Assembly: GCA_002099365.1 (NCBI GenBank) | Contig: MSED01000014.1 | Span: forward strand, 558,001-622,000 | Direction: 5' to 3' | From: Phialophora verrucosa | Lineage: Eukaryota > Ascomycota > Eurotiomycetes > Chaetothyriales > Herpotrichiellaceae | DNA length: 64,000 bases | Shown here: positions 50,339-61,883 of the stretch, piece after piece | Layout of the letters: each line of letters starts with the position of its first letter | Position numbering within the stretch: the first letter of the stretch is position 1 | Program-made: the position numbers and the translations under genes | Notes under the pieces: model-generated | The model's input: the letters and a program-made list of their open reading frames with translations, nothing else | The model's database searches: none | What the model was told of the DNA's origin: nothing

Positions 50339-53275
50339 AATGAAAAAGTCCAGCACCAGGATGATATCGACGGCGTCCGCCAAGGGCAGAATATCAGCAC
50401 TCCACGACTGACGGATAATCCAACCGTTTCCGCATCATGCTTCCCCGGCTTGCAATGCGCCGACTCGATAAAGTGCCGCCGAGTATGACAGTCTCACGCT
50501 GATGAGGGGAGTGCCAGTGGAGCCCGGATGTTGCACAACAATATCTGTCAATCGCGTCAGTCGGATCATATTATCTGTCAATCGTGGGAGAGCTGGGAAG
50601 GTATGTACCATAAATTCTGCAATATTAAGATTAGCGCACAGCACGCCCAGGTCAGGGAGTGGCGACCGTCAGAGGGTGACGGAAGGAACAATATGCCGGA
50701 TGAAACAAGGCCCGACCGTGAGGCCGTATGCAAGGAGCGACAAGAAGGATGCAGGCGCGCGATGCGTAAGAACAAGGCAGATTCCAGGTCGAGCGATGGG
50801 GCGAAATATGGGAGTCGAACAGGTCCTCCGCGCGCAACGTTGAAGAATGCTGAGGCAGATCAAGTGAGTGCCGAAGTATGCCGGAGAAGCTACTCGCTTG
50901 GATATAGCAGACGACCGGCGATGAGCCCGAATGCGACAGATGATAAACAGCTAGGGTAGCCGTACAGAATCCCTGCAAGGTTGGCAGCAGATCAATGAAG
51001 TCGTGCTGGCTTCGGGTTCGCTTCGACCCGCATCGCCCCAAGCCTGCGGCGTCAATCTTCGAAGGGAATGAGAGGATCAATCAAGAGGCAAGAATGCAAG
51101 ATGGAGAGAGCGCGGGAAGAGTGACAGCTGGCGGCCATGACAGCTGGCAACGTCCCATTCAACTATTGTAGCACCGTTCTTTGTTATTTTCGATAGCATC
51201 TGCCCAGGCCGTTTCAGCAGCAGAAACATGGAGCATGGATGACTCGGGCGGGCTCATGGAGGGGCAACCACTACTGCCATGATCCATGGACAGCGGTGGA
51301 TGGTGGATGAAGGAGGATAGAAGGAAGTGGGTGTGAAGCCAAAACAGGAGGGTGGTGGATTTCGAGGCTGGCGGGCGCAACCAATAGTGGCCGGCGCCCA
51401 TTGAGATAGCCTCTCGTGGTGCAAGGTGCCCCCGGGGGCCCTGTCACTCGCCGCTTACTTGGGCTTAGGCTATTCATAGCCCATGATTGGCAGCGTGATC
51501 TTCTCGAGTCCTGCCGACTGTCCAGGTGTTCGCTAGGGATTGTCCTGGCTGCGCCCTGCGCTGTCGATGCGCATCCCTGATGCCAGATGGTGATCAAATC
51601 CCGGAACAGAAGTACGATGGGGCTCTGTTGAAGATGCTGCAGGGCGACTGGGAACAGAGCGCTACGTGAGGGTAAAGTTCACCTGTACGTCTTGCCCCCG
51701 AGCCAACCAGATGCCCACCTCCCCTCTGCGCACCCTCTCCGCTCACTATCAAGATCCCGGATCCCACCTGACTCTGTAAGCGACATTGCAGCTTCTCGAT
51801 CATGACTGGTCCAGGGCAGTTCGTGCCAGTGGGAGCCGTGCCACATCCCAGTCTCACCGCTATGTTCGAGGTGTTGATTGCGCACACCCTCGAGACCTTC
51901 TAGACCGCACAATACCGCAGTCCTTACGCAGTACGAGAACCTGTAAGGAATCCAAATGAAGAAGAGAAGGACGGCCGCGAGACGCACGACCCTCACCAGT
52001 TACGACTGTGTCGGAGACAACCCCCGTTAGCTTGGAAACTACTGCGACCCTCCTCCCCCTCACCCTCGGGCTTCCCACTGGCCAGCCCACTGTTCCGTCT
52101 TCTTTCACACGCTCATTGGATTCAAGTGGACGACCCCTGCGCCATGCAGCAATGCAAGTCATTCTTAGCGGGGAATACCCGTGGGCTTTGGCTCGAATGG
52201 GCACGGGAAGCCCACGTCGCTGTTTCGAATTGATTTCAAGCGAACTTGAAGGGCAGTCGAGGACAGAAACGTGTCTCTCGTGCACGCCAAAGCACATCGG
52301 AAACCAGGAAGATGATGGACCGACGACCGACATGAAGCTCCAATTCCATCGTCAACGACACAACTGCGCTACTCCGCCGCCGCTACCTGGACTTGTGCAA
52401 GATGCGGTAAGGCTGGCTTGGACTTGAGTCATACGGGCAGCATCGTGCGCGGCGTGCAACACGCGTTTTGTCGCCACGAGTGACTGGCGATTTGGATGTC
52501 CACGCATCCACGCACTCACGCTGTCAAGAGCTCGCCCGTCTTTGGCAGACATCTGCGGAAGTTTGAGGCCCTGACCTTAGGACCTTTCGGTACGAGTTCT
52601 TAGCCTGGACTTTTGCGACGGCGTCTATCCTCGGAAAGCGCGATGCCGGCGCTGATTCGCTGCGCTGCTTCAGCTTTTACGTTCGAAGCGCACACCCTTA
52701 TCTTAGGCCAGAGTCATCCTCACCGGCTTCACTCACGTTCTCCCACACCGTGCGGGACAAACATAATCCACCCTCCGGAGTGCGCGTGGCAGAAAGAGTT
52801 TGCCGTTAGCTCCCAGGAAAGGGCCGCCGATCCTCAACTCGTATTTGCCATCAAGGTACCATTTAGCCCCCATATCACTGGATACTGAGGATCTGCTGGC
52901 ACGGACGCCTGATAGAATCCTTTATCAACGGCTGGACCGTCAAATTCTATCAAGAAGATATCGCCCACTCCTCCGCTCGTGCGGGCGATATATCCTTATC
53001 CCGGTAAGGCGTCCAATGCTGCGCGGCAGTGCGGTGGTACCTGAATCTGCAGTTGAATGTGTGGTCGTATGGGTGCGGCAGCGACCCAGGCGTCGACCAA
53101 CCAATAGCCGCACTGCTGGTGCTTCATTCGCCTTCCACGTTCCACGTCGTCAGGCTCTAGAACCTGAAACTGATACTTGTGTTGTTTCGGGGTAGCATCG
53201 GCTCCGTTCCCTTGCACAAGAGCCTAGGCAAATAACCTCATTGATCAAGTACAGGATGCTGTGCGACAATGTGAG
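50339..53275. other. Gene-poor region upstream of the 603-aa gene
   Basis: About 2.9 kb without a supported gene. Open frames such as 51860-52333 on the minus strand and 52008-52427 on the plus strand overlap and resemble nothing I know. The first ~700 bp should include the promoter of the 603-aa gene, with the direct repeat pair described separately. Confidence 0.5.
50542..50584. repeat. 13-bp direct repeat pair spaced 30 bp
   Basis: TATCTGTCAATCG occurs at 50542-50554 and again at 50572-50584, exactly 30 bp (about three helical turns) apart. The reverse complement contains a GATA core. The pair lies 204-246 bp upstream of the 603-aa protein start. Confidence 0.85.
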
Positions 53276-55624
53276 CTATCCCAGCTCCAAGTCGTCGGTG
53301 ATCGGATACTACTTGGGTGTTAGAGTTTGAGACGTCTACAGAGGAAGCCAGCAATTGAGGACTTCCATGCAAGATGCCCCAGTTTCATGGAAAACTTACT
53401 CTCAAGTCGGCAGTATCCTCCAAGAATTTCATCCATCTCTTCAGAAAGGGACTGCCTCGAGAAACGGTCTCGGAGTCGCCAATTACACAGAGGTGTCGCT
53501 TCGGTCGTGTCATGGCAACTGCAGCAACTGTCAGATCCTCCCAACTCAAGATAAAACCCGCGGCTACAGGCTGTTTGCATATGCACCGGACTCAGTCGCA
53601 CCAGTCCTGGATATATCAGCCCCTAACTTACCATTCAATCTCCTCTTCTCGCCGAGGAAGCCCACTTCCTTCTCAGCATTGCTTCGGACTAGACTGACAA
53701 CAACAGCCTCCTTTTCTCGCCCTTGGAACCCGTCGACGCTCCCAAGCTCGATACCAGGATACGTCTCTTTCAGCATTGAGCTCAGAAGGGCAAGTTGCGC
53801 GTTATATGGTGTCACGACAGCGATGTCCTCATCTCGTACTCCAGCTTCGACCAAATGTTTAACATGCATAGCAGCCACGGCAGCCTCCATTTCGTTGCTT
53901 TTACTGTCTCCCAGCAGTGTCGACTTGCGCACCTGCCCACCTAGATCATCTTCAGTCTTCTCCGGAAAATCGCCGCCCTGTGTGTCGAAGAACACGAGCG
54001 GCTCAACAGTGTCTTCCGTCTCCTTCACGTCGTAAGGTAAGTCTTTCAGGAGACGAGACTTGACGGCATTGGCCGCAACAAGTTTTCCTTCATACAGCTC
54101 GTCGCTTGGGAATCGCATGATCTTTTCGTGCATGCGATACTGCGTATTGAGCAATCTCTTGATACCAGGTCCATGGGTGGCTAGAAGCCGATCAAACATG
54201 GTGTGCTCCAACGACCAACTCTTTGCTATCTTCAATTCTTCGTCCTTGATGGTCAACTTGCCCAGGCTTTCCTCTAGGGTCTTCATGTTGACTGCCTTGT
54301 CCTCCTTGCTGTCCTTGTTGTCTGCACTCTTTACTATTGGAGGCAACTGCAGGTGATCGCCCGCTAGGACGAGCTTTCTCACGTTGCTTCCGCCAAATAC
54401 CAGAGGGATCCAGCATTGAGGCTCGAGCGCTTGACTCGCCTCATCAATGACCACGACATCAAACTCCTGATTTCGGACTTGGTGACCACCCGCACCATGC
54501 AAGGTCGACAGTACGACTTTACTACCTCTCACTAAGCCGTCGATACACTTGTTCTCCCTCTCTCGGTACTCCTTTCTCAATATCTTCAGATCTGCATAGA
54601 TGCCGCGTCGTTCACGGCCGTTGCGGGTCTTCCTAATAGAAGCCTGCTTCTCATCCATTTCTTTGCGCACATCACTCACAATGCCTGCTGCCTCACTGGT
54701 TCGCGTCAAGACTTCCAGCGAATGGTTCAATACACTGGGTAAGAGGCGTGCTGGATGACCGAGTCGCACAATCGGCGTGCTTGGAGAGGCGGAAGCGAGA
54801 CGTTCGACGATATTATCCACGCTGATATTGCTAGGACCGCAGACCAGCACACGTTGGCCTTGCCTAAGAAATTGCAGGATGAGTTCGATCAAAGTGTATG
54901 TTTTGCCTGTGCCCGGTGGACCGTGGATGAGTGCAAGTTCAGGTGAAGAAAGAGCGAAGCGGATTGCCTCTTGTTGCGAGGAATTTAGCGTTTCGTCGAA
55001 GAATGATAACTCCTTGAACTGAGCAGAATCGGCTGTGCCTGGGGAGGAGAGCCCTAGCAGGACTCGCTGGAGGCTAGTGTATGACGACTCGGGCCCGGCG
55101 AGGAGTTTGGTGAGGGTCTGGTTCATCCGTTTGTAGGTGACATCGTTCGCCAATTTGACCAACCACAGTTTCCCATCTGGCACTTCATCCACGTCTTCAC
55201 TGCGGTTACCATCCTTCCCGAGGGCAACCCAAATCGCCCTCTCCCCAACCCTGGTGACCACTCCCTCCAAGCCCTTTCCCTTCAACTCATTGGCCTCTTT
55301 CTTCTTTGCCGTGCCCTTGGGCATTTCCCCAACACGGACAATATCCCCTGTCCGAATCCCATGCTCTGGTAGCTCGCCTTTGGAATCCTTGGACACGACG
55401 GCAGGGTCGAGACCTAACTCGGCGACGGATCGACCGCCAAGTCCAGTGCGTAAGGAATGAATTGAAAGATTCACAACGGCCAGGCCCGCACGAGCGAGAG
55501 TCGTTGGTGGTGTTGACGAGAGAAGTAGACTTGTTTCCTGAATCTCAGATGCTTGTTCCAAGGAGAGAAGGTGTTTGAGAGTGGTGAAGAATGCCGGGGG
55601 CGATAGCTGGGTTTTGGGAGCCAT
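53276..55624 (-). CDS. HCS1: Superfamily 1 DNA/RNA helicase Hcs1 (IGHMBP2-like)
   Basis: A 5'-3' SF1B (Upf1-like) helicase; yeast Hcs1 co-purifies with DNA polymerase alpha. Exons 55624-53632, 53518-53400 and 53308-53276 give 714 residues. The last exon is only 33 nt and restores a family-like end (DLRYPITDDLELG). Motifs: GPPGTGKT (235-242, Walker A), IDEASQ (near 395, motif II), AGDHLQLPP (near 420, motif III), TQYRMH (near 497, motif IV), VDGFQGREK (near 630, motif V) and VAMTRPKRHL (motif VI, created by the exon 1-2 junction). The N-terminal OB-like domain carries IRTGDIVRVG. Length fits Hcs1, without the R3H domain of animal IGHMBP2. The start at 55624 matches the family N-terminus. Confidence 0.95.
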
Positions 55625-56309
55625 GGCGTTGAGACTACGCCGTACACTGACTTATCGAAGGCCCTTCTGACATCGAACAGAAACCGTACGGTTTTCTAAT
55701 TCGCCCGCTCGTAAAAATGGCGCTTATCATCGAAGCCTACAGAATCGGTGGCTCGCCTTCAGCAGGTAACTTTCAGAAAATACTCGCGAAGTGTGCCCCG
55801 TATAGTGGGATGAGAGATTCAGATTCACAACTGAGTTTTCCTGCAGTCGAGATTCCACGCGCTTTTTGACTTGTCACTGAATGCTCGCCAGAGAACAGAA
55901 TGTCGAAGCACGTTGAACTTGGTTTCAGGATTGATTGTCGGAATGAATTTTGGCACTGAATCGAGTGGCACAGAATACCCGCATTGAAGTACGAGGTATT
56001 AGGTGAGTCGACAATATTTCGTCGTCTCCTGTGACACTCGCCCGCAGAAGGGAAAGTGGATTGGGCTTTACGCTCCACCGTACCGTTCGCCGCTTCATGT
56101 GTGCCTGGCGAGTTGGCGAATCCTCCGTTGTCACCACCAGCAACTCCTCAATAATCAATTTCTGCTTCGGCGCCTGTATCTGTGACGCTAAACTACATTC
56201 AATAGCTCAGCTGCGCAAGATATTTCCTCCCTGATTCGATCATGGTTTTCGTTGTTGCCGCCCGTCAGTATTGTTGATCCCCTGGCCGATAACGCCGCGA
56301 GCCCCGAAG
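55625..56309. promoter_or_regulatory. Divergent intergenic region HCS1 / cytochrome P450
   Basis: These 685 nt lie between two divergent starts and must hold both promoters. No ORF with family resemblance is present. Confidence 0.6.
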
Positions 56310-57974
56310 ATGGAGCCGACAACGGTCGCTGCCTCCCCGTCCTTGCCTGTGAGCGTCTTGTCCCTGCTCGTTGCAGCTGCCACTGTCGTGGCTGTTATCA
56401 TCCATCGTTTCCTTGCTATCGATTATGATCCTAGAGAGCCGCCCATCATCAAGCCCAGAATCCCTTACATCGGCCATATACTTGGCATCATTAGACATGG
56501 AACGAAGTACTTTGACACCGTCAAGTGAGCGTCGCATGTACCGCCCTCGCTGCCCGGCTTCTGACTTGAAATCAGTCGCGAAACACAATACCCGATCTAC
56601 ACGCTACCCACCTTATCTAGCAGACAGTATATAGTCACGTCTCCCCTCGTCGCGGCGCAGCTCCAGCGGCAGCACAAGGATCTAGCATTTTACAATGTGA
56701 TCCTAGAGGTCACCCGCCGACTATTGAATCTCAACTCCAACACAATGCGAATTATCATGACCAACGTCAACCGCGAGGAAGGGGATTGGGGCCTCATGCC
56801 GAAGATGCATGATATGTTCAGTGACGTGCTCGGCCGAGGTGAATCGCTGAAAGAGCTCACCAGATCGCAGATGTCCCTCTTCTCTGAAATGCTCAATGAG
56901 ATTGCCGTTCGAGGTGACTCGATAGAAATCGGACTGTTCGAGTGGATCAAGTCGATATTTGCCTCTGCAAATGCAAAGGCACTTTACGGCCCAGAAAACC
57001 CGTTCGCCGTGGACCCGAGTCTGGTGGAGTCGTTTTGGGAATTCGAGGCCGGCATGCTCGCCTTGATCATCGACATCGTGCCCAGCATTACGGCTAGGAA
57101 GGCCCACAAGGCACGAGAGCGGGTGGCTCAAAGCCTCGTCGACTATGTGCGGCAAAAACGGTACCACAAGGCTTCCCAGGTTATTCAGAACCGTGTGGGC
57201 CTCAATCTCTCACACGGATTCACAGAAGCAGAAGCAGGTCGGTCCGAGATCATCTTGCTCTTTGCGATTCTGGGAAATGCAGTTCCGTCGACATTCTGGG
57301 TTGTCGCCAATATCATCAGCCGTCCGCAGCTGATGGTTGAGATTAGGAATGAGATCGAGCTGGCCGTTAAAGACAACGAGGACGGCTCCAAAAGCATCGA
57401 CGTGTCGACCCTCGAAACATCCTGCGCCCTTCTTGTCTCGACATACAGGGAATCCCTGCGCACGATCGGCAACCTCGCCTCTCTCCGATATGTGCTAAGG
57501 GACACAGTAATCGGAGGACAGTACCTGAAGAAGGATTCCATTATCCAGGTGGCCGGTATCGTCATCCACAACGATAAACGCACATGGGGCGAAGACAGCA
57601 ACCAATTCAATCCCCGCCGATTCATCAAGACACGAGCACCGGCTGGCGTCAGAGAAGAACCGGCCGAGATGGACCTCAACGAGCCCGCGGCAACACAACT
57701 ACCTGCGGGAGTCCCCTCGGCGGCATTCCGTCTCTTTGGTGGCGGTAGTGTGGTGTGTCCAGGACGGCATTTTGCGCAGAGCGAGATTTTAGCTTTCGTA
57801 GCATATCTGCTGCTTGCATTCGACATCTCGGCCCCCGACGGATCGCCTGTCAAGGTCCCTCCGCCCGACGAGGAGAAGATCCCCTTGAGTGTTCTCAAGC
57901 CAAAGGGAGACGTGAAGATCAAGCTTCGAAGACGAGAAGGCTTTGAGAGCACGAAATGGGTGCTGAAAGCATAG
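56310..57974 (+). CDS. Cytochrome P450 monooxygenase
   Basis: Exons 56310-56524 and 56576-57974 give 537 residues; the 51-nt intron has donor GTGAGC and acceptor ATCAG. An N-terminal membrane anchor is visible (about 12-34, VSVLSLLVAAATVVAVIIHR), followed by the proline-rich hinge PREPPIIKPRIPYIGH. The K-helix ExxR is E364-S-L-R367 and the heme-binding loop is FGGGSVVCPG with the iron-ligand cysteine at 466. The I-helix region (around GNAVPSTFWVVANI) lacks the usual acidic-Thr pair, having P-S-T-F, as in CYP7/CYP8-related enzymes. The substrate is unknown. No polyketide, peptide or terpene synthase lies nearby, so this looks like a stand-alone enzyme rather than part of a metabolite cluster. 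Confidence 0.93.
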
Positions 57975-58723
57975 ACATACGATTCTATGGGTTTCCTCGA
58001 CAAGTCTCGATCAAAACTGTGCGCGTTGCGGAGCAGTGTGAAAACGATTCTGCCGCTGCTATGCCTAACCCTCAACAAGGCATTCATTCTAAAGCTGCAT
58101 GCTCAACATGCTTGGGAAGTATCCGCACAATTATCGCAACACGTTGTCTCAGAGTCTCACTCACTTCGGCAACCTGGAAGAACTGAGACAGTCACGCAGA
58201 GAAACCAGAACCCACATGGTATCGTCTCATTTTCGCAATAAAGAATCTGGGTTTCACATCGTAAAAGAGCCTGATGCGACAGTGACTCTGAAATTCATTG
58301 ATCGAGCTTCTCGGATTTGACTCAGGGGCACGACAGACTTGCGCAAAGTTGGCTGCAGGGAGGAAGTATATCAGCATGGTAAGATGGAGATGGGATGAAT
58401 GCATCTACCTGCCCTTATAATTCCTCAACACACGGGCAAAAACACTTCCACCAATCCTGCCGCATTCTTATTCTATCTGTGTAGCTAGTCAGGCGGAGCT
58501 TCTTCCTTCTTACCTACACCGGTTCAGATCCCTCACCTCTCGCGACCACGTCCGTTCGTCCACCCTACCTACCTGCTTCTCGCCACAGTGCCGGCGGCCC
58601 GCCCACAGCTTCCAGTGACCGCCCTTCAATTGCAGCCCATCTCGTTCTCGGTCTTGCTTTTTCTGGACCGCCACACGCGATCCCCTTCTACTTTGCCTCT
58701 GCACCCCTCTCTTTCCTCCAGCG
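57975..58723. promoter_or_regulatory. Intergenic region between the P450 and single-pass membrane protein genes
   Basis: This 749-nt region lies between two plus-strand genes. The last ~200 bp are pyrimidine-rich, consistent with a 5' leader. No gene is supported; short open frames around 57956-58320 are in the P450 3' flank. Confidence 0.55.
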
Positions 58724-60724
58724 ATGATCAACGTCCCCGCCACGATCTCCTTCCTCGTTATTGCTGCTTTGATCGTCGGCGTCATAGCAATCATGGCTTG
58801 GAGGACACATCGAAGGAACAAGGCGCATGCGAAAGCAAAGGCCAAGACTGGGACCGAGGCCGAGGCCGACGATGAGAGCTACCACATCGTCCACAATACC
58901 GGGCAGGACGAAGACGGTTATGGACAGGAGAGAATGTCCAAGGATCAAGTGGGGGGATGGCGATGGAAGAGGATCCTGCAGCGGGTTGGCTGGATCCGGG
59001 TCCCGTCGTCCGATGATGGCCGCCGGGAGATGCGCGACATGGGCAGACGAGGCGCCGTTGTGGACGAGAGGGCCGGAGAGGTCATGATGGTTTGTGAGCG
59101 ATCCGGCACACGCGCCGAGACCGAGGCTGAGATTGCTGCTACTCCTGCTGCTGCGGCGGAGGAGGGCAAGTTCCCCAGGCCGACAAGCGTTCCCTCCTTC
59201 GAGAATCTCGGCGGCTATCGTTACGGGGACTTTGCGTACGGCCCGGACAACATGTCACCGCTCCCAGTGCCTGTCCCGGTCTCCGTCTCGGCCTCAGCCT
59301 CGGCCAACAGTTCAGTGTCAGATCGCCACCACCAGTCTTCGTCTTCGACACAAGACATCGCAGAAGTCGAAGGCACGTCAGCCGCTTCCGGTTCATCATC
59401 AATGCCGGGCAGTGGCAAGATTTCTTTGCAAAGCAGCCATGCAGCATACCCTCTGACGTCGTTCAACGGGTTTCCCACCACGAGCCAAGACGAAATCATG
59501 GCCGCACTGCCCATCCCGAAGGATCATCCTCTGTCTCAGCATCATCCAATCGGTCGCCAACATGCCGTTCTGCCACTCCCAAGGCCGCGCGCACGGCTCA
59601 GTCAGGACGAGGACGTCCACGAGATCGAAACATACCTCGATGGAGAGTGCTGCGATCTCCACGAGGAAGAGTGTGTCCTACAGGAACACAACTTCCAAGA
59701 GCGAAACCTTCAAGAGACCAACCTTCGAGAGGTAGGACGCGAAACTCCAAGCTTTCAGTACGAGCGCCAGAGTCTTGTTCCTGCACCGTTGAATCCCCGG
59801 AGAGGAAGGCACAGTCCGGCTGCTAGACGCAGATCGAATGCGCAAGGCCAAGGCCGCCGAGCGTGGACTTCCCAAGCAGGACAGATCAGGGGCGTGGAAC
59901 GAGCAAGTCCACTTCCAACCCCTTCTCGGCCTCATTCGTGTGGCGCCCCTGTGTTTGGATCCCCAGCGCAAGCGGGTGCCCGATCCAGGTACAGCCATTT
60001 CGAGAATCCACTCAGACAACACCCGGTTGGAGGCGAAGATGGTTTATGCCCACTGAGCGAGGTGCAAACGCGATCGGGGCGTCGGGATAAAGTGGTCCAG
60101 GACGCGCCGAGTGATCAGGCGGAAGAAGAGAAAGGGGCGGTCGACCCTAAATCGCCCTTGGCTACCGGCAGGAGACGCATGCGCTACACATTCGCGTTCG
60201 ATGCGCCATTGCTTCCAGCCGAAGTCCGTGTGCCACGGATACAAGGTGAAGCCATGCAAGGTCGGCCAGCGGAATTCGAAGGTCAAGATGGAGATATCCA
60301 TCCTCACTCTGTGCAAGTTGATGGCCACGCGAAGAAGACACCAAACGAGATGATGGTCCAGCCTTTATTCCATGCGCGAAATGAGTCCAAGGTTGCTTAT
60401 CAGATCTCCAAGCATGACCCCTTCCCACCAAGCATGTTTCAGTTCGGCGCACGGCCTGTAACGGCTCCGCCAGATTTCCTGGAAAGAGAGCCAGGGCATC
60501 CGGCTGAATTAACGAGGCAACACACTGCTCATCCGCCTGCACTTCAAATTGGCAGAAGGTCTGCAGCTATCGCCCTGCGGAACCGCCATCTCAGCGTTTT
60601 CGACGGGACTTGGACAACAGCGGCTTTGAGATCGGTGGGACGGTCGCCCGAGAAGCCTGTGAGATGGAGTGGGATGGCTAAGGAGGTCGAGGTGAAAGGG
60701 CTTAAGCGTGGTTATGAAGAGTAA
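58724..60724 (+). CDS. Single-pass membrane protein with long disordered tail (666 aa), unknown function
   Basis: A single exon of 666 residues. Residues ~4-26 form one hydrophobic span (ATISFLVIAALIVGVIAIMA) followed at once by WRTHRRNK, so the protein should be anchored with a short N-terminus outside and the long tail in the cytosol. The tail is disordered: an Ala/Glu block, a Ser/Pro/Val-rich part, then a Glu/Asn/Gln stretch with imperfect repeats (EHNFQERNLQETNLRE, about 318-338), and basic Pro/Arg-rich sequence. No catalytic domain is recognised. Near the end, RYTFAFDAPLLPAEVR and AIALRNRHLSVFDGTW look more conserved. Such proteins are common in Pezizomycotina and uncharacterised. Confidence 0.78.
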   Translation: MINVPATISFLVIAALIVGVIAIMAWRTHRRNKAHAKAKAKTGTEAEADDESYHIVHNTGQDEDGYGQERMSKDQVGGWRWKRILQRVGWIRVPSSDDGRREMRDMGRRGAVVDERAGEVMMVCERSGTRAETEAEIAATPAAAAEEGKFPRPTSVPSFENLGGYRYGDFAYGPDNMSPLPVPVPVSVSASASANSSVSDRHHQSSSSTQDIAEVEGTSAASGSSSMPGSGKISLQSSHAAYPLTSFNGFPTTSQDEIMAALPIPKDHPLSQHHPIGRQHAVLPLPRPRARLSQDEDVHEIETYLDGECCDLHEEECVLQEHNFQERNLQETNLREVGRETPSFQYERQSLVPAPLNPRRGRHSPAARRRSNAQGQGRRAWTSQAGQIRGVERASPLPTPSRPHSCGAPVFGSPAQAGARSRYSHFENPLRQHPVGGEDGLCPLSEVQTRSGRRDKVVQDAPSDQAEEEKGAVDPKSPLATGRRRMRYTFAFDAPLLPAEVRVPRIQGEAMQGRPAEFEGQDGDIHPHSVQVDGHAKKTPNEMMVQPLFHARNESKVAYQISKHDPFPPSMFQFGARPVTAPPDFLEREPGHPAELTRQHTAHPPALQIGRRSAAIALRNRHLSVFDGTWTTAALRSVGRSPEKPVRWSGMAKEVEVKGLKRGYEE

Positions 60725-61181
60725 AAGGGTGGCGCGGGAAATTCGTGGGAGAACAGTACTGGGACACTTGGGACCTCCTGCCAGAATCAAGATGGCAGGA
60801 TTGTCGTCCAAGGCAAGGACGGGGCTTTGGCTCACCTTGCGGATTGGTGCGCGGTATAACTCCTTGAGAGGACCAAAGTGTGCGGAGTTCCTTTGTTGTG
60901 TTTCGTACATGTACCATCGAGTGATGGCAGCTCAAACTTCCATTTCAAACACAAACACTGTCGTCTGCGTAGTTGCGAAATGTACTGCCAACATCGGAAA
61001 CTGTCCATGTCGCAGGAATGGTTCCCGGTCGTGGTAATGGATGGCTGGCAGTCTCTCGATTCCACGAAGGGCCTGGTGTGATGTCTCTCGCCTTGGATTT
61101 CTTGGGACGTACCGAATAATATTCAATCAGCCGTCCATGTCATAGACGATCGATTTGCCTGCTGGTTGTACGTGCAACGTC
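60725..61181. other. Convergent intergenic region
   Basis: This 457-nt spacer separates the converging membrane-protein and dynactin p25 genes. It must hold both 3' ends. No gene is seen. Confidence 0.6.
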
Positions 61182-61883
61182 TCATCTCTTATTGCCAACA
61201 GCAGCCCACCTCTCCCGACTCTTGACCCCTACTCCCTCATCCACCGTCGAACCTCCGCCGCCACCGCCACTCCCACTCGACCCTGCAGCCCACCCCTCGC
61301 CAATCTCGCCAATCACCCTGCCGGGTCGGCCTGCAATGACCGTCCCGCCCGCCCAGACAGTGTTTGCGGGGAGCACCGTCCCGTCCAGAATCTTCACATT
61401 ATCCTTGATCATGACCATGTTGCCGATGGTGCAGTTCGCGCCAATCCACACGTTTGACCGGATCTCCGCGGCGCGGACGTGCGTGTTTGGCCCGATGTAC
61501 ACGTAGTCGGAGATGCGGAGCATGAAGTAGGTCATTACCTGCTGGGGGTTGCCACCGTTGGAACTCGGTATTGTTGTGAGTCGAGACGGAGGATGCAGCG
61601 TGCAGCCGGGGCTGATGAAGACGTAGCGGCCTAGGTGGATGGAGGTCTGGTCTTGGGTTGTACTGGAACTTGTGGTGGTTGTGGACTTTGGGTCACTCTG
61701 CGTCGGCGGGGGTTTCGGCTGCGGAGGTCGTACTAGGTCGCCGTGGATGACGACGTCTTGCTGGATCACGCATTTGCCGGCGAGGATGATGTGGCGGGGG
61801 CCGAGGACGCTTGCGCGGCGGCTGATTTTGTTGCCCGTTTCGGTCTCGATGTATTCGCCTCGGATGGAGGGCTTGGGGGGCAT
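61182..61883 (-). CDS. DCTN5: Dynactin subunit p25 (DCTN5 type)
   Basis: p25 sits at the pointed end of dynactin and is needed for dynein-driven early endosome movement in filamentous fungi. A single exon of 233 residues. The protein is a left-handed beta helix: hexapeptide-type repeats are visible as IILAGKCVIQQDVVIHGDL, VFISPGCTLHP, VYIGPNTHVRA, VWIGANCTIGNMVMIKD and ILDGTVLPANTVWAGG. The N-terminus YIETETGNKISRRASVLG is characteristic of p25. Two features stand out: a Pro/Ser/Thr-rich insert of about 30 residues after the second coil (about 52-82) and a Gly-rich tail (GSSGSGGGGGGS). Start at the only nearby ATG (61883). Orthology to p25 rather than p27 rests on the N-terminus. Confidence 0.9.
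   Translation of the reverse strand: MPPKPSIRGEYIETETGNKISRRASVLGPRHIILAGKCVIQQDVVIHGDLVRPPQPKPPPTQSDPKSTTTTSSSTTQDQTSIHLGRYVFISPGCTLHPPSRLTTIPSSNGGNPQQVMTYFMLRISDYVYIGPNTHVRAAEIRSNVWIGANCTIGNMVMIKDNVKILDGTVLPANTVWAGGTVIAGRPGRVIGEIGEGWAAGSSGSGGGGGGSTVDEGVGVKSRERWAAVGNKR

Noticed and set aside
51594..52427. Candidate ORFs on both strands in the gap between the 603-aa gene and HCS1
   Set aside because: Plus and minus frames overlap, lack motifs, and neither has supporting splice sites or leader.
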